Shown here one piece after another: positions 1-7,299 of a stretch of 23,308 nucleotides of DNA. The stretch covers positions 1 to 23,308 of the forward strand of contig JBBRYP010000067.1 of NCBI GenBank assembly GCA_038237515.1, written 5' to 3'. The DNA is from JBBQDZ01 sp038237515 (lineage in GTDB: Bacteria > Actinomycetota > Thermoleophilia > Gaiellales > Gaiellaceae). The notes under the pieces are model-generated. The model was not told the origin of the DNA. It did no database searches and worked only from the letters and a program-made list of their open reading frames with translations. The position numbers and the translations under genes were made by a program. Position 1 is the stretch's first letter. The number at the start of each line of letters is the position of its first letter.

Positions 1-314
1 GAGGCGGCGGCGGCGGCCCTCACCGACAAGACCTCCGACGCGCCGAGCTCTCCGGGTGCAGGTGCGGTCAGCTCATGCGCCATCCGAGCCTCGCCCCGAA
101 CGCGCGTTCCTTCTCCATGCCGGTGATCTTACTCCGGCCCGTGGACGACCCCGAGAAGCGACGAGGCCCGCTCCGGGAGGGACGCGGGCCGCGGCGCAGG
201 AGATGGAACAAGGGCTCGATGGAGCGAGCGCTTGCGACCACTCTAGCGCCCCCGCGCGACGGCCGCCGGGCACTGTCTGGGCACTGGACCCCTCTCGCGT
301 TTGCCTAGCGGGAA
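1..314. other. Left-edge region without a convincing gene
   Basis: I see no gene I can support here. Frame 1 on the plus strand is open from the first base to a TGA at 124-126. It begins with an Ala-rich stretch whose codons end in G or C, so it could be the last 41 codons of a gene entering from the left. After about 15 codons the third-position bias is lost, which weakens this. The longer frames at 56-373 and 73-318 have no domain, no ribosome binding site and poor codon bias. One of them runs into the antisense of the tRNA. Confidence 0.3.
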
Positions 315-341
315 ACACAAAGACCCTGTTTCCAGGGCCTT
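315..341 (-). terminator. Rho-independent terminator-like hairpin after tRNA-Val
   Basis: Read on the minus strand, just past the tRNA 3' end, CCCTG and CAGGG (324-337) form a perfect 5-bp stem closed by a GAAA tetraloop. A T-rich stretch (TCTTTGTGTTT) follows at about 323-313. Position and orientation fit termination of the tRNA transcript. The stem is short, but the GNRA loop and T-run make it convincing. Confidence 0.65.
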
Positions 342-346
342 TGAGG

Positions 347-419
347 TGGGCGGTACTGGGCTCGAACCAGTGACCCCCAGCTTGTCGAGCTGGTGCTCTC
401 CCAACTGAGCTAACCGCCC
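347..419 (-). tRNA. tRNA-Val (anticodon GAC), with unusual C33
   Basis: A full 73-nt cloverleaf reads on the minus strand. The acceptor GGGCGGT pairs with ACCGCCC. The D arm is GCTC/GAGC with loop AGTTGGGA. The anticodon stem CCAGC/GCTGG encloses the loop TCGACAA, and the T arm is ACTGG-TTCGAGC-CCAGT. The discriminator is A at 347. The following bases read CCT, so the full CCA end is not encoded and would be added enzymatically. The loop places GAC at 34-36, giving valine (GUC/GUU codons, frequent in this window). Position 33 is C, not the nearly universal U. All stems are perfect, so degeneration into a pseudogene is unlikely. Confidence 0.9.
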
Positions 420-428
420 CGGGCGGCC

Positions 429-434
429 ATTGTA
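429..434 (-). promoter_or_regulatory. -10 box (TACAAT) of tRNA-Val
   Basis: TACAAT on the minus strand lies 9 bases before the tRNA 5' end and differs from TATAAT at one base. A good -35 hexamer is not visible at the expected distance; the region 452-457 reads GAGCGT. Confidence 0.5.
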
Positions 435-456
435 GCCCGCGGGCGAGGTGGACGCT

Positions 457-660
457 CTAGCCGGAGTCGGTCTCGGTCGAGCGCGTGGACTCGCTCGGTG
501 TCGCCGGCGTTGAGATTCCCGTCCCGGTTGGCTGCGGGGCCGGATTGGAGCGGTTTCCCGGCGGCCCGGGGTTCTTGGCGCCGCCGCCGCACGCGGCAAG
601 GGCGAGGCCTGCGCAAAGGGTCGCCGCCAGACCTGCGCCTCTCAGGAAGGCTCGCCCCAC
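457..660 (-). CDS. Small secreted lipoprotein, 67 aa
   Basis: The protein has an Arg-containing N-terminus, a hydrophobic segment and a lipobox ending LAAC near residue 24. This predicts lipid modification and anchoring on the outer face of the membrane. The mature part is only about 43 residues, rich in Pro, Ser, Thr and Gly, with no domain I recognise; such tails are usually unstructured spacers. It starts at GTG with GGGAG about 9 bases upstream. It lies 42 bp downstream of the acetyltransferase gene on the same strand and may be cotranscribed. Function unknown. Confidence 0.6.
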   Translation of the reverse strand: MGRAFLRGAGLAATLCAGLALAACGGGAKNPGPPGNRSNPAPQPTGTGISTPATPSESTRSTETDSG

Positions 661-702
661 GGGAGTCGTCTCCCGCGCTGGCCGTGGGCTAAACAGCCGG
701 AC

Positions 703-1914
703 TCAGAAGATCTCGGGGCACCAGGGCGCGACGTCGGTGCGGAACAGCGCGTCCGCGCGGGCGATCGCCCCCTCCCGCAGCTCCTCGACCCACCCGGAGC
801 GCTCGAGTGCGCGGAAGGTGATGCCTCCGAGGTAGGCGGAGCCGAGCGCCTGCACGTCCAGGCGCAGGTCGGGCTCGCCATCCGTTCGCTCCGCGCGGCC
901 GTCCTCGAGGCGCCAGCGGCCTTCGTTCCATCCGCAGAACGCGTCCGAGACCTCGAAGACGACGGGCTCGGCCGCCGTGTACGACCGCGCCGACAGAGCG
1001 GCGCCGACCTCGACGAGCCGCACCCACAGCGCGTCCGAGAGGCGGAAGCCGATGCGGCGCGGCTCGCCGAGGAGCAGGAGGAGCGGGTGGTCGACGGGCA
1101 GCAGGCTTGCGCTGATGCTCGCCGCCCAGTCGATGTCGAGCAGGTAGCGCCAGACCGACTTCACCGCCGCCGGCGTCGTACCCAGCGCCTCGACGACGCG
1201 GACGACGCCCACCGAGCTTCCCTGCTCGAACTTCGGGAAGTGCCGGTAGATCGCGTAGGCGGCCGGCTCGCCATCGAGGTCGATCAGGACGCGACGGTGC
1301 GGGCCGCCCCCCTCGCGCCGGCCCTCCGGGTCGAGCAGGACCCGGGTCTCCCACCAGTCGCGCGAGCGGGAGGTCAGCCCCGGGGTCTCTTCCCGGACGG
1401 CGTCGTAGATCGGCGGGAAGAGGTCGAGCGCCTCCTCAACCTCGAGAAACCGCGCCTCCCCCTCCCTCGCGTACGGCAGCGCGAAGGCGGAACGATCGCG
1501 CGGAATCTCGACTTCGCCGCCGAACGAGGCGAGTCCGAAGCCGAAGCGTCCGTAGATCGGTCCCTCCGAGGCCCAGAGCGCGGCGATCGGCTCGCGCCGC
1601 TCCCGGAAGTCGTCGAGCTGCGTGCGCATCAGCTGCGTGAGGATCCCGCGGCGCCGGTGGGTCGGGCTGACGCCCACAACGGTCACGGCCGCGCAGGCAA
1701 CCGAGCCGCCCGGGACGCTGAGCTCGAGCGGGAAGGCGCCCGCGGCTCCCGCGGCGGTCGTGCCGTCATACGCCGCATGGATCCGGTCGAGCGGCAGGAC
1801 GCGGCGGAAGCGCTCGACGTGCTCGCCCGTCGGCTCGCCGCCGAAGTACTGCCAGATCTGTGCGAGTGCGACCTGCATCTCGGCACCGTCGCGGCAAGGC
1901 CTGATCTCGACCAC
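703..1914 (-). CDS. Eis-like GNAT N-acetyltransferase, 403 aa
   Basis: This protein has the length and layout of the Eis family: an N-terminal GNAT domain, a second divergent GNAT domain and a C-terminal SCP2-like domain. The acetyl-CoA motif is at about residues 82-96 (VSPTHRRRGILTQLM). The segment PIYGRFGFG (119-127) contains Tyr121, which corresponds to the general-acid Tyr126 of Mycobacterium tuberculosis Eis. The chain ends in Phe403; in Eis the C-terminal carboxylate acts as general base. Eis enzymes acetylate amines such as aminoglycosides, polyamines and protein lysines. The substrate here cannot be read from sequence. The GTG start lacks a Shine-Dalgarno but has a TAGGCT box 6 bases upstream, suggesting a leaderless message. 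Confidence 0.88.
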   Translation of the reverse strand: MVEIRPCRDGAEMQVALAQIWQYFGGEPTGEHVERFRRVLPLDRIHAAYDGTTAAGAAGAFPLELSVPGGSVACAAVTVVGVSPTHRRRGILTQLMRTQLDDFRERREPIAALWASEGPIYGRFGFGLASFGGEVEIPRDRSAFALPYAREGEARFLEVEEALDLFPPIYDAVREETPGLTSRSRDWWETRVLLDPEGRREGGGPHRRVLIDLDGEPAAYAIYRHFPKFEQGSSVGVVRVVEALGTTPAAVKSVWRYLLDIDWAASISASLLPVDHPLLLLLGEPRRIGFRLSDALWVRLVEVGAALSARSYTAAEPVVFEVSDAFCGWNEGRWRLEDGRAERTDGEPDLRLDVQALGSAYLGGITFRALERSGWVEELREGAIARADALFRTDVAPWCPEIF

Positions 1915-1920
1915 GGCCGG

Positions 1921-1926
1921 AGCCTA
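1921..1926 (-). promoter_or_regulatory. TAnnnT -10 box for the Eis-like gene (leaderless)
   Basis: TAGGCT on the minus strand, 6 bases before the GTG start at 1914. No purine-rich ribosome binding site is present. It belongs to a recurring pattern in this window. Confidence 0.45.
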
Positions 1927-1996
1927 GATGCTCGCTCGGTGACTCACGCGAGCCGGCTGGTGCCCCGGACACGGCGCAGGATCAGCACGCCCGCCC

Positions 1997-2030
1997 ACCG
2001 TCCGTAGCGCTGCTACGCACGGCGGACGGT
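1997..2030. repeat. Nested inverted repeat between the YczE-like and Eis-like genes
   Basis: CGTAGC-GCT-GCTACG forms a perfect inner hairpin (2003-2017). It is flanked by ACCGTC (1997-2002) and GACGGT (2025-2030), which pair outside it with a 7-base bulge on one side. Its place after the YczE-like stop suggests a transcription end signal or processing site. No T-run follows, so the role is open. Confidence 0.35.
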
Positions 2031-2074
2031 CGCACTGCCCTGCTTGGTCTGGGCCATACCCGACAGTGCGAGAA

Positions 2075-2749
2075 TCACCGATCAAGCATCTCGATGCTGC
2101 GATGCGTGGCTCTGCCCGGCGCCGCCACACCGCCCCGCGTGAAGAGCGGCACGAAGACGTGGGCCAGCGGGCCGATCGCGAGCGCGTACACGACAGTACC
2201 GACGCCGACGCTGCCCCCGAGTACCCAGCCTGCGGCCAGCACGCTCACCTCCAGCGCCGTTCGGACGACCCGGATCGAGTGACCCCTTCTCGCGAGACCG
2301 GTCATGAGGCCGTCGCGCGGGCCCGGGCCGAGGCCGGCGCCGATGTAGGCGCCCGTGGCGACGCCGTTCAGCAGCACGCCTGAGACGAGGCAGCTCCAGC
2401 GCGCGGCCGCCGAGTGAGGCACCGGGCTCAGCCAGAGCACGAGGTCGATGACCCCGCCGACCACGACCACGTTGCTGAGCGTGCCGAGCCCCGGCCGCTG
2501 ACGCAGCGGGACCCAGAGCAGCAGCACGGCCGCACCTACGATGATCGCCCACGTGCCGATCGCGATGCCGGTGTTCCGAGCGAGCCCCTGGTGGAGGACG
2601 TCCCAGGGGTCGAGCCCGAGCCCCGCGAGGACGAGCAGCGAGCTGCTGACGCCGTAGAGGATGAGCCCGAGGTAGAGCTGGGCGAGCCGACCGCGAAGCC
2701 GACCGTGAGGAAGCGGCGCGACGATGCGCCGCGCGGTAGCGAGCGTCAG
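2075..2749 (-). CDS. YczE/YyaS/YitT-type integral membrane protein, probable CTG start, 224 aa
   Basis: The protein matches the YczE group: an N-terminal membrane helix followed by GLGLDPWDVLHQGL (about 43-56), then GTWAIIVG, LRQRPGLGT and about five to six hydrophobic segments in total. Family members are multi-pass inner-membrane proteins of poorly known function. The homologous region begins about 20 residues after the pcrA stop. There is no in-frame ATG, GTG or TTG between the pcrA end and the conserved first helix. The only plausible start is CTG at 2749-2747, which overlaps the pcrA TGA as CTGA, the same geometry as the common ATGA coupling. GAGAGG lies just upstream, closer than an ideal ribosome binding site. 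Downstream of pcrA in the same transcript. Confidence 0.8.
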   Translation of the reverse strand: MTLATARRIVAPLPHGRLRGRLAQLYLGLILYGVSSSLLVLAGLGLDPWDVLHQGLARNTGIAIGTWAIIVGAAVLLLWVPLRQRPGLGTLSNVVVVGGVIDLVLWLSPVPHSAAARWSCLVSGVLLNGVATGAYIGAGLGPGPRDGLMTGLARRGHSIRVVRTALEVSVLAAGWVLGGSVGVGTVVYALAIGPLAHVFVPLFTRGGVAAPGRATHRSIEMLDR

Positions 2750-4896
2750 ATCCTCTCGAGGGGTGCGTAGTCGAGCATCAGGCGCCGCTCGGCGCCCTCG
2801 CCGGCGAACTGGACGGTGACGACGCCGCCGGGCTCGATCCTCGTCACGACGCCCTCGCCGAGTGTCCCGTGACGCACCGAATCGCCGGTCGAGAGGCTCG
2901 GCAGCTCCGAACGAGGCTCCACGCCGCGCGGCGCGTTGTAGTTCGCCCACGAGGACGCGCGTAGGCGCTCTCGCTCCACCTCCGCCTCCGGCAGCTCGTC
3001 GAGGAAGCGCGAGGGGAGGTTGTAGTTGCGCGCGCCGTAGAGCGAGCGCGCCGAGGCGTGGGTCAGGCAGAGCCGCTCCTGCGCCCGCGTCATGCCGACG
3101 TACGCGAGGCGGCGCTCCTCGTCGAGCGACTGCTCCTCGATCGACCGGGAGTGCGGGAAGATCCCCTCCTCCATCCCGATCATGAACACGGCGCGGAACT
3201 CGAGGCCCTTCGCGTTGTGCAGGGTCATCAGCGTCACGAGGCTCTGCTCCTCCTCCATCGTGTCCTGGTCTGAGACGAGCGAGATCTCCTGCAGGAAGTG
3301 CGAGAGGCTCGGCTCCTCCGCACGCTGCTGGTACTCCTGCCCCACGCCGACGAGCTCCTGGAGGTTCTCGATTCGCCCCTGCGCCTCGATCGTCCGCTCC
3401 GCCTCGAGCGCCTCGACGTAGCCACTGCGCTCGAGCACCCGCTCGATCAGCTCGGCGACGGGAAGCTCGAGCGCCCCCGCCTGGAGCGACTGGAGCAGCG
3501 TCCGCAAGCTCTGCACCGCCTTGAGCGGCGCGCCGCCGATGCCCGCGTCGTCGGCGTGCTCGAGCGCCTCCCACAGCGAGAGCCCCTGCGCGTTGGCGTA
3601 GGTCCCGAGGCGCGCCAGCGACGCGTCGCCGATGCCGCGCCGCGGGCGGTTCGCGATCCGCTGCAGCGAGACGGCGTCGAAGGGGTTGTCGACGACCTGC
3701 AGGTACGCGATCAGGTCCTTCACCTCGGCGCGCTCGTAGAAGCGCGGGCCGCCGATCACCTGGTAGGCGATGTCCTGGCGGACGAGGACGTCCTCGAGCA
3801 CCCGCGACTGCGCGTTCGTCCGGTAGAAGATCGCGATCTCCCGGCCGCTGTAGTCCTCCGCAACGAGCCCCGCGATCTCGGCGGCCACGAAGCGGGCCTC
3901 CGAATGCTCGTCCTCGACCTCGATCACGCGCACCGGCTGGCCGTCGCCGAGCTCCGACCAGAGGTTCTTCTCCTTGCGCTCGCGGTTGTGGGAGATGACC
4001 CCGTTCGCCGCGCGAAGGATCGTGTTCGTCGACCGGTAGTTCTGCTCGAGGGCAATCGTCCTCGTGTCCGGGAAGTCGCGCTCGAACTCGAGGATGTTGC
4101 GGATGTCGGCCCCGCGAAACGCGTACACGGACTGGTCCGGGTCGCCGACGGCGCAGAGATTCCGGTGCTTCGCGGCCAGGAGCTGGAGCAGCCGGTACTG
4201 CGCATGGTTCGTGTCCTGATACTCGTCGACGAGGACGTAGCGGAACGCTTTCTGCCAGCGCTCCAGCGCCTCGGGAAAGCGCTCGAGCACCTGCACGGTC
4301 AGGTAGAGGAGGTCGTCGAAGTCGACGGCGTTCGAGGTGAAGAGGCGCCGCTGGTACAGCTCGTACGCCTCTGCGACGGTCTGGTCGTAGAAGGAGGCGA
4401 CGCGGCTGCGGTACTCCTCCGGCCCGACGAGCTGGTTCTTCGCGTTCGAGATCTGCGCGTGAATGCCGCGCGGGACGAAGCGCTTCGGGTCGCGCTCGAG
4501 CTCCTCGAGGCACGCCTTGGTCAGCCGCACCTGGTCGGCCTGGTCGTAGATCGTGAAGTTCGTCCGGTAGCCGAGGCGCGGCGCCTCCCGGCGCAGGATC
4601 CGGCCGCAGGAGGCGTGGAAGGTGAGGATCCAGAGGCCGCGCCCCGTCGAGCCGAGCAGGCCCTCGAGCCGCGAGCGCATCTCCCCCGCCGCCTTGTTCG
4701 TGAAGGTGATCGCGAGCACCTCGTTCGGCTTCACGCCGCACGCGTTCAGCAGGTGAGCGACCCGATGGGTGAGCACGCGCGTCTTGCCCGAACCCGCTCC
4801 GGCGACGACCAGGAGCGGGCCTTCCGTCGCGAGGACGGCTTCGCGCTGCGCCTCGTTCAGCGCCGCGAGGTAGGTCTCCGGGGACGCGACGGCCAT
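2746..4896 (-). CDS. pcrA: ATP-dependent DNA helicase PcrA/UvrD, 716 aa
   Basis: Superfamily 1A 3'-5' DNA helicase used in repair and replication restart. All motifs are present: Walker A AGAGSGKT (32-39), motif Ia ITFTNKAAGEM (63-73), motif II VDEYQDTN (223-230), motif III GDPDQSVYAFRGAD (251-264), motif IV EQNYRST (284-290), motif V near LHNAKGLEF and motif VI with YVGMTRAQERL. The last 45 or so residues look like the Tudor-like C-terminal domain of PcrA that contacts RNA polymerase (GDSVRHGTLGEGVV). Length is normal for PcrA. The ATG start has GGAG 4 bases upstream and a TAGCAT box 8 bases upstream. The gene is divergent from the TMEM175-like gene with only 40 bp between them. Confidence 0.97.
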   Translation of the reverse strand: MAVASPETYLAALNEAQREAVLATEGPLLVVAGAGSGKTRVLTHRVAHLLNACGVKPNEVLAITFTNKAAGEMRSRLEGLLGSTGRGLWILTFHASCGRILRREAPRLGYRTNFTIYDQADQVRLTKACLEELERDPKRFVPRGIHAQISNAKNQLVGPEEYRSRVASFYDQTVAEAYELYQRRLFTSNAVDFDDLLYLTVQVLERFPEALERWQKAFRYVLVDEYQDTNHAQYRLLQLLAAKHRNLCAVGDPDQSVYAFRGADIRNILEFERDFPDTRTIALEQNYRSTNTILRAANGVISHNRERKEKNLWSELGDGQPVRVIEVEDEHSEARFVAAEIAGLVAEDYSGREIAIFYRTNAQSRVLEDVLVRQDIAYQVIGGPRFYERAEVKDLIAYLQVVDNPFDAVSLQRIANRPRRGIGDASLARLGTYANAQGLSLWEALEHADDAGIGGAPLKAVQSLRTLLQSLQAGALELPVAELIERVLERSGYVEALEAERTIEAQGRIENLQELVGVGQEYQQRAEEPSLSHFLQEISLVSDQDTMEEEQSLVTLMTLHNAKGLEFRAVFMIGMEEGIFPHSRSIEEQSLDEERRLAYVGMTRAQERLCLTHASARSLYGARNYNLPSRFLDELPEAEVERERLRASSWANYNAPRGVEPRSELPSLSTGDSVRHGTLGEGVVTRIEPGGVVTVQFAGEGAERRLMLDYAPLERI

Positions 4897-4936
4897 CTTC
4901 TCCGATGCTAGCCGCCGCGACCGCCAGGATCACTGC

Positions 4937-5548
4937 GTGGACGAGTCGATGGGCACGGGCCGCATCGAGGCCTTCAGCGACGGCGTCTTCGCGATCGCCA
5001 TCACCCTCCTGATCCTCGAGATCCGGGTGCCGGCACACTCGCGCGACCTCGGCAGGGCGCTCCTCCAGATCTGGCCCTCCTATCTCGCATACGCGACGAG
5101 CTTCTTCTCGATCGGCGTCATGTGGGTGAACCACCACGCGATCTTTCGGAAGGTCGCGCGCAGCGACCACACGCTCCTCTTCCTCAACAACCTGCTCCTG
5201 CTCGTCGTCGCGTTCATCCCGTTTCCGACGCGGCTCGTCGCGGAGTACCTGCGCGAGGGCGGCGGCAGCGAGCGCGCGGCTGCGATCTTCTACGGGTCGA
5301 CCTCGATCGTCCTCGCCGTCTTCTTCAATGCCCTCTGGCGCTACGTGTCGAGCGGCCGCCGGCTCATCTCGGAGGACGTGCCCCAGGAGGAGATCGACGA
5401 CATCACTCGCACGTTCAATCCCGGGATCCCGATCTACGCCGCAGCGACGGCGATCGCGTTCGTGAGCCCGCTGGCGAGCATCGCGGTCGTCCTCGCGATC
5501 GCGGTGTTCTTCGCGGTGCCGCCGAGCTGGCTGCGCCGGAAGCGGTAG
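4937..5548 (+). CDS. TMEM175/DUF1211 family membrane protein, 203 aa
   Basis: The N-terminus carries the family signature R-x3-FSDGVFAIAITLL (Arg9 to Leu25), which lines the pore of TMEM175-type potassium channels. Further features are WVNHHAIF and about five to six hydrophobic segments, ending in a basic tail. Bacterial members form tetrameric K+-conducting channels; whether this one conducts is inferred from family only. The chosen GTG has AGGA 7 bases upstream. A second possible start is ATG at 4949, which would remove four residues. Divergent from pcrA and convergent with the next gene, leaving a 7-base gap. Confidence 0.88.
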   Translation: MDESMGTGRIEAFSDGVFAIAITLLILEIRVPAHSRDLGRALLQIWPSYLAYATSFFSIGVMWVNHHAIFRKVARSDHTLLFLNNLLLLVVAFIPFPTRLVAEYLREGGGSERAAAIFYGSTSIVLAVFFNALWRYVSSGRRLISEDVPQEEIDDITRTFNPGIPIYAAATAIAFVSPLASIAVVLAIAVFFAVPPSWLRRKR

Positions 5549-5555
5549 CGCCGCT
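5541..5555. terminator. Small hairpin at the convergent gene ends
   Basis: AGCGG and CCGCT (5541-5555) form a 5-bp stem around a TAGCG loop that contains the TMEM175-like stop codon, directly before the stop of the opposing gene. It could serve both strands. It has no T-run, so evidence for termination is weak. Confidence 0.25.
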
Positions 5556-6485
5556 CTAGCCGCGTACGAACGCGGCGCGCGGGAGCTCCCCGAAGCGGCG
5601 GCCGTAGAAGGCCATCCCGGCGAGGGCCGCGACTGCCGTGACGACGCTCGCGAAGACCGGGGCGACGAGGCTGACCGCAACCGCGTTGGCGCCGGCGTGG
5701 CCGACGAGGGCGAGCGCACCGACGGCGGCCCCCTGATAGACGCCCGCATTGCCGGGTAGGAGTGGCGCCGTGTTGGCGAGTCCGGTCACGACCATGTAGA
5801 GCAGAGCTGCGCCGAGGTTCGCGCGTACTCCGACGGCGTTCAGGAGCAGGAGGATCGCGGCCCACCGCATCAGCCACGTTGCCAGCAGGATGCCGCCCGC
5901 GCGCGCGAGGACCCTCGGCGGTGCGGCGGCTCCGGCCAGGAACCGGTCGAGCGCGCGCGGCAATCGGTGGCCGACTCGGTGGTGCAGCGCAGCCGCGACG
6001 CTCATTCCCGCGGCGGCGAGGCCGAGCCCGCCCACGAGGCTGGCGCGCGCCCATTCCGGGAAGGGCAGGAAGAACGCCGACCCGGCGCCCACGAGCGCGA
6101 ACGCGATCGCCTCCAGCAGATGCGCGCAAAGAAGGCTTCCCGCAGCGCGGGAGACGCCGGGCCAGCGCTTGCCGGCCGCGACCCGCAGGACGCCCACCTT
6201 CGAGGCCTCGCCTAGCCGGCCTGGCAGGATCGTGTCGAGGAAGGAGCCGATCGCGCTCGCGGCATAGAGCGCCCGGAACTCGACCGGCTCCCGCAGCGTC
6301 GCGCGCCAGGCGAGCGCGCGCAGCGGCTGGACGCTCCCCGCGATCGCGAAGGCCGCGGCGACGAGCGGCCAGCTCGGACGAGCCGCGGCCACGAGCGCGC
6401 CGTGGCTCGTCTTGAGGGCGACGAGCGCGAAAGCTCCCGCGGTCGCGAGAACGATGGCAAGGGAAACCAGAAGCCGCCGCCGCAT
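5556..6485 (-). CDS. Flippase-like membrane protein, LPG synthase TM region/UPF0104 family, 309 aa
   Basis: Roughly eight hydrophobic segments. Two short motifs typical of the family are visible: LPGRLGEASK (87-96), corresponding to the usual LPGR-G motif, and LLPGNAGVYQG near residue 245, corresponding to the LPGG-GxxE region. The family includes the membrane part of MprF/lysyl-phosphatidylglycerol synthase and stand-alone proteins thought to move lipids or lipid-linked sugars. No synthase domain is attached, so catalysis is not expected. The ATG start has no clear ribosome binding site or TAnnnT box. It follows the CinA-like gene by 71 bp on the same strand and may be cotranscribed. Confidence 0.85.
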   Translation of the reverse strand: MRRRLLVSLAIVLATAGAFALVALKTSHGALVAAARPSWPLVAAAFAIAGSVQPLRALAWRATLREPVEFRALYAASAIGSFLDTILPGRLGEASKVGVLRVAAGKRWPGVSRAAGSLLCAHLLEAIAFALVGAGSAFFLPFPEWARASLVGGLGLAAAGMSVAAALHHRVGHRLPRALDRFLAGAAAPPRVLARAGGILLATWLMRWAAILLLLNAVGVRANLGAALLYMVVTGLANTAPLLPGNAGVYQGAAVGALALVGHAGANAVAVSLVAPVFASVVTAVAALAGMAFYGRRFGELPRAAFVRG

Positions 6486-6556
6486 GAGGTTGGCATCGGC
6501 GCGGCGGCGTTTCCGGCATCACCCTCGAACGGGGGTCTGGATTGCGTGGGGATCCG

Positions 6557-7279
6557 CTACGCGACGGCATCGGCGAGCGCAGCCTCCAGCCACGCCGCCG
6601 CGGCGGCGAGCTCCGCGGAGTCGCTCGACTTCGCGACGATCTCCACCTCGCTCCCTGTCGCGCCGAAGCTCGGGTATGAACCGAGCCGAATCGCCGGGTG
6701 GCGCTCCTCCGCAGCCTGGAGCACGGCCACGATCCTGCTCTCGCTCGTCCGGTAGCGCCTCCGCCAGCTCGCTATCGCAGGAGCTCCGGCGAGCTCCGGC
6801 TCGAGCGCCTCGAACATCGCCTCCATCTCGCGGGGGAGCCCTGGTAGGACGTAGACGTTCTCGAACGCGAACCCGGGGGCGCCGCCGAGAGGATTGTCGA
6901 GTGCTCGGCTGCCGGTCGGGAGCTGTGCCCAGCGCACGGCGTATTCCGGGTCGCGCGCGAACTGCTCGCGCAGGCGCTGCGCCTGCCCCGGCTCCTCCGT
7001 TTGCCCGACGCCGAAGGTGGCGGCGACAGCCTCGCGCGTCAGGTCGTCCGGGGTCCCGCCAAGACCCCCGGTGACGACGACGAGCCGCGCGGCCGCGGCG
7101 GCCGCCGTCAGGAACGGGGCGATCCGCTCGATCTCGTCCGGAAGGATCGCGATCAGGCCGACAGGGATGCCCAGGCCTTCGAGGCGGCGGGCGAGCCAGG
7201 ACGCGTTCGTGTTGTCGATGTCGCCGGCAAGAAGCTCGTTGCCGATCGTCAGGATGGCGGCGGCGTCCCCGGCGACCAT
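6557..7279 (-). CDS. CinA N-terminal/MoCF (molybdopterin-binding-like) domain protein, 240 aa
   Basis: The start ILTIGNELLAGDIDNTNASWLA (about residues 9-30, with the G-N-E-L-L-x-G-x-x-x-x-N pattern) and GGLGGTPDDLT (71-81) are hallmarks of the COG1058 domain. That domain is found at the N-terminus of CinA and in MoeA/MogA-like proteins. In characterised CinA proteins it hydrolyses ADP-ribose-type pyrophosphates in NAD salvage. The C-terminal nicotinamide-nucleotide amidase domain is absent, so this is a stand-alone version. The ATG at 7279 was chosen because homology starts there and a TATACT box lies exactly 6 bases upstream. The frame stays open further upstream, but that part is not conserved. 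Confidence 0.88.
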   Translation of the reverse strand: MVAGDAAAILTIGNELLAGDIDNTNASWLARRLEGLGIPVGLIAILPDEIERIAPFLTAAAAAARLVVVTGGLGGTPDDLTREAVAATFGVGQTEEPGQAQRLREQFARDPEYAVRWAQLPTGSRALDNPLGGAPGFAFENVYVLPGLPREMEAMFEALEPELAGAPAIASWRRRYRTSESRIVAVLQAAEERHPAIRLGSYPSFGATGSEVEIVAKSSDSAELAAAAAWLEAALADAVA

Positions 7280-7285
7280 CGCGCG

Positions 7286-7291
7286 AGTATA
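7286..7291 (-). promoter_or_regulatory. -10 box TATACT of the CinA-like gene (leaderless)
   Basis: TATACT on the minus strand, 6 bases before the ATG at 7279. It differs from TATAAT by one base. The spacing predicts transcription starting at or next to the start codon. It overlaps a plus-strand TATAAG, making a compact divergent promoter. Confidence 0.6.
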
Positions 7292-7293
7292 AG
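7288..7293 (+). promoter_or_regulatory. -10-like box TATAAG of the winged-helix-like gene
   Basis: TATAAG on the plus strand lies exactly 6 bases before ATC at 7300. This is the same spacing as the leaderless boxes of other genes here, although its last base is G instead of T. It overlaps the opposing TATACT. No good -35 is visible. Confidence 0.4.
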
Positions 7294-7299
7294 AAGCCC

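Noticed and set aside
243..599. Minus-strand frame containing AQLGEHQLDKLGVTGSSPV
   Set aside because: This peptide is the usual false translation of a tRNA gene, here tRNA-Val at 347-419.
2075..5749. Very long minus-strand open frame (1224 codons) covering pcrA
   Set aside because: Only its last 224 codons (the YczE-like protein) have family features. The rest is an Arg/Ala/Pro-rich shadow of pcrA and its neighbours, caused by high GC.
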